Of a stretch of 64,000 nucleotides of DNA, positions 62,908-64,000 are shown in pieces. The notes below the pieces were generated by a model that worked only from the letters and a program-made list of their open reading frames with translations, searched no databases and had not been told where the DNA came from. The position numbers and the translations under genes were made by a program. The stretch's first letter is position 1. Every line of letters starts with the position of its first letter. This DNA is from Pseudomonas cremoricolorata DSM 17059 = NBRC 16634 (GTDB lineage Bacteria > Pseudomonadota > Gammaproteobacteria > Pseudomonadales > Pseudomonadaceae): positions 310,001 through 374,000 of the forward strand of contig NZ_AUEA01000006.1 in NCBI RefSeq assembly GCF_000425745.1, in the 5' to 3' direction.

Positions 62908-64000
62908 CTAGAGCACCGCTTTCGGATAGGAACCCAGCACCTTCAGCCCCACCGCTTCCTGGCTGATGCTCTCGAGCACGGCTTTGATCAGCGGATCGCG
63001 GTGATGACCGACGAAATCGATGAAGAACACGTAGGTCCATTTACCGCTGCGCGACGGCCGGGTTTCGATACGCGTGAGGTCGATACCGTTTTCGTGGAAC
63101 GGCACCAGCAGCTCGTGCAGCGCACCTGGCTTGTTGCTCATGGAAACGATGATCGAGGTCTTGTCGTCGCCGGTCGGCGGCACTTCCTGGTTACCGATCA
63201 TCAGGAAGCGCGTGGCGTTGTCCGGGCGGTCTTCGATCTTCTCGGCCAGGTGGGTCAGGCCGTACAGGCTGGCCGCCATTTCACCGGCGATGGCCGCCGA
63301 ATTCCACTCACCCTTGACCCGCTTGGCCGCTTCGGCGTTGCTCGACACGGCAATTCGCTCGACGTTCGGGTAGTGCGCGTCGAGCCACTTGCGACACTGC
63401 GCCAGTGACTGCGCATGGGAATAGATGCGCGTGATGCTGTCGGTCTTGGTGTTTTCGCCCACCAGCAGGTGGTGGTGGATGCGCAGCTCCACTTCGCCAC
63501 AGATCACCATGTCGTGTTCGAGGAAGCTGTCGAGGGTGTGACTGACGGCGCCCTCGGTGGAGTTCTCCACCGGCACTACACCGAAATTGACGGCACCGGC
63601 AGCCACTTCGCGAAACACTTCATCGATAGCGGCCATCGGACGACTGATCACCGCGTGACCGAAATGCTTCATCGCGGCAGCCTGGGTGAACGTGCCTTCA
63701 GGGCCGAGGTAGGCGACCTTGAGCGGCTCTTCCAGGGCCAGGCACGACGACATGATTTCCCGGAACAAGCGCGCCATCTCTTCGTTGCCCAGCGGCCCGC
63801 GATTGCGCTCCATGACGCGCTTGAGCACCGCCGCCTCACGCTCGGGACGGTAGAACACCGGCTGTTCGCCTTCGGCCAGGGTGGCGGTCTTGACCCGCGC
63901 CACTTCCTGGGCGCAGCGCGCGCGATCGCTGATCAGTTCGAGGATCTTTTCATCGAGGCTGTCGATGCGCACGCGCAGCGCCTTGAGCTCGTGTTCCGAC
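62908..64000 (-). CDS. pheA: Chorismate mutase / prephenate dehydratase (P-protein), start cut by window end
   Basis: Reading inward from the window end gives SEHELKALRVRIDSLDEKIL, so only the first two bases of the ATG are missing and the full protein would be 364 residues. The N-terminal chorismate mutase (about 1-90) is followed by prephenate dehydratase from VAYLGPEGTFTQAA (about 97) to about 270, with the VENSTEGAVSHTLD catalytic segment. Then comes an ACT domain with GALHEL and TRIETRP, the phenylalanine-binding motifs. It makes phenylpyruvate for phenylalanine. The 60-bp gap to tyrA-aroA suggests co-transcription. Confidence 0.96.
   Translation of the reverse strand, partial: SEHELKALRVRIDSLDEKILELISDRARCAQEVARVKTATLAEGEQPVFYRPEREAAVLKRVMERNRGPLGNEEMARLFREIMSSCLALEEPLKVAYLGPEGTFTQAAAMKHFGHAVISRPMAAIDEVFREVAAGAVNFGVVPVENSTEGAVSHTLDSFLEHDMVICGEVELRIHHHLLVGENTKTDSITRIYSHAQSLAQCRKWLDAHYPNVERIAVSSNAEAAKRVKGEWNSAAIAGEMAASLYGLTHLAEKIEDRPDNATRFLMIGNQEVPPTGDDKTSIIVSMSNKPGALHELLVPFHENGIDLTRIETRPSRSGKWTYVFFIDFVGHHRDPLIKAVLESISQEAVGLKVLGSYPKAVL

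Noticed and set aside
1..64000. CRISPR arrays, complete insertion sequences or prophage genes
   Set aside because: No regularly spaced direct repeats, transposase or phage structural genes were seen in the translated frames.

Overview
The window reads as chromosomal DNA of a Pseudomonas, most likely the P. putida group. It is G+C-rich. It carries the Pseudomonas-type block pheA / tyrA-aroA fusion / cmk / rpsA / ihfB, followed by an O-antigen locus that starts with wzz and ends with wbpM. It also holds several small Pseudomonas families and a signal-bearing malate:quinone oxidoreductase. Species assignment is inference from gene content only.

Layout. 1-7.3 kb: the 3' end of phhB, a TonB-dependent siderophore receptor, tRNA-Ser(GGA) with a good promoter, a crotonase-fold protein, corA, a class-I glutamine amidotransferase and a c-type cytochrome. 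7.3-22.4 kb: ordinary housekeeping and conserved hypothetical genes on both strands (RraB-like, LTA-synthase-like sulfatase, ZIP transporter, class-II amidotransferase, oligopeptidase B, HNH protein, a protease-like protein lacking its zinc site, YcgN, nitroreductase, GhrA-like, ycgL-rnd). 22.4-29.2 kb: a PLP sulfur-amino-acid enzyme divergent from an Lrp/AsnC regulator, moaA, a LysR regulator, apeB, a lipocalin and a hicAB pair. 29.2-30.8 kb: mqo.

31.1-40.0 kb is the most unusual part. A roughly 2,500-residue single-module reducing polyketide synthase (KS-AT-DH-methyltransferase-like-ER-KR-ACP, no thioesterase) is followed 9 bp later by an alpha-oxoamine synthase. This pairing suggests an iterative PKS whose chain is released by decarboxylative condensation with an amino acid, as in fungal sphinganine-analogue toxins. 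No product can be named from sequence.

40.3-57.3 kb is the O-antigen region, all on the minus strand. Transcription order is wzz, a 59-residue ORF, an RmlC-FdtA fusion, fdtC-like acetyltransferase, fdtB-like aminotransferase, wzx, a putative glycosyltransferase, wzy, two family-2 glycosyltransferases, wbpV-, wbpL- and wbpM-like genes, then rmlB-rmlD-rmlA. Most neighbours overlap by 4 or 8 bp. Predicted precursors are dTDP-L-rhamnose, a dTDP-3-acetamido-3,6-dideoxyhexose (Fuc3NAc or Qui3NAc type) and a UDP-2-acetamido-2,6-dideoxyhexose as initiating sugar. The part from about 48 to 57.3 kb is visibly richer in A+T than its flanks.

57.3-64 kb is conserved core: lapA-like, ihfB, rpsA, cmk, tyrA-aroA fusion and pheA (cut by the window end), all on the minus strand. 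Apart from a few marked exceptions, long ORFs antisense to these genes are treated as high-G+C shadows.
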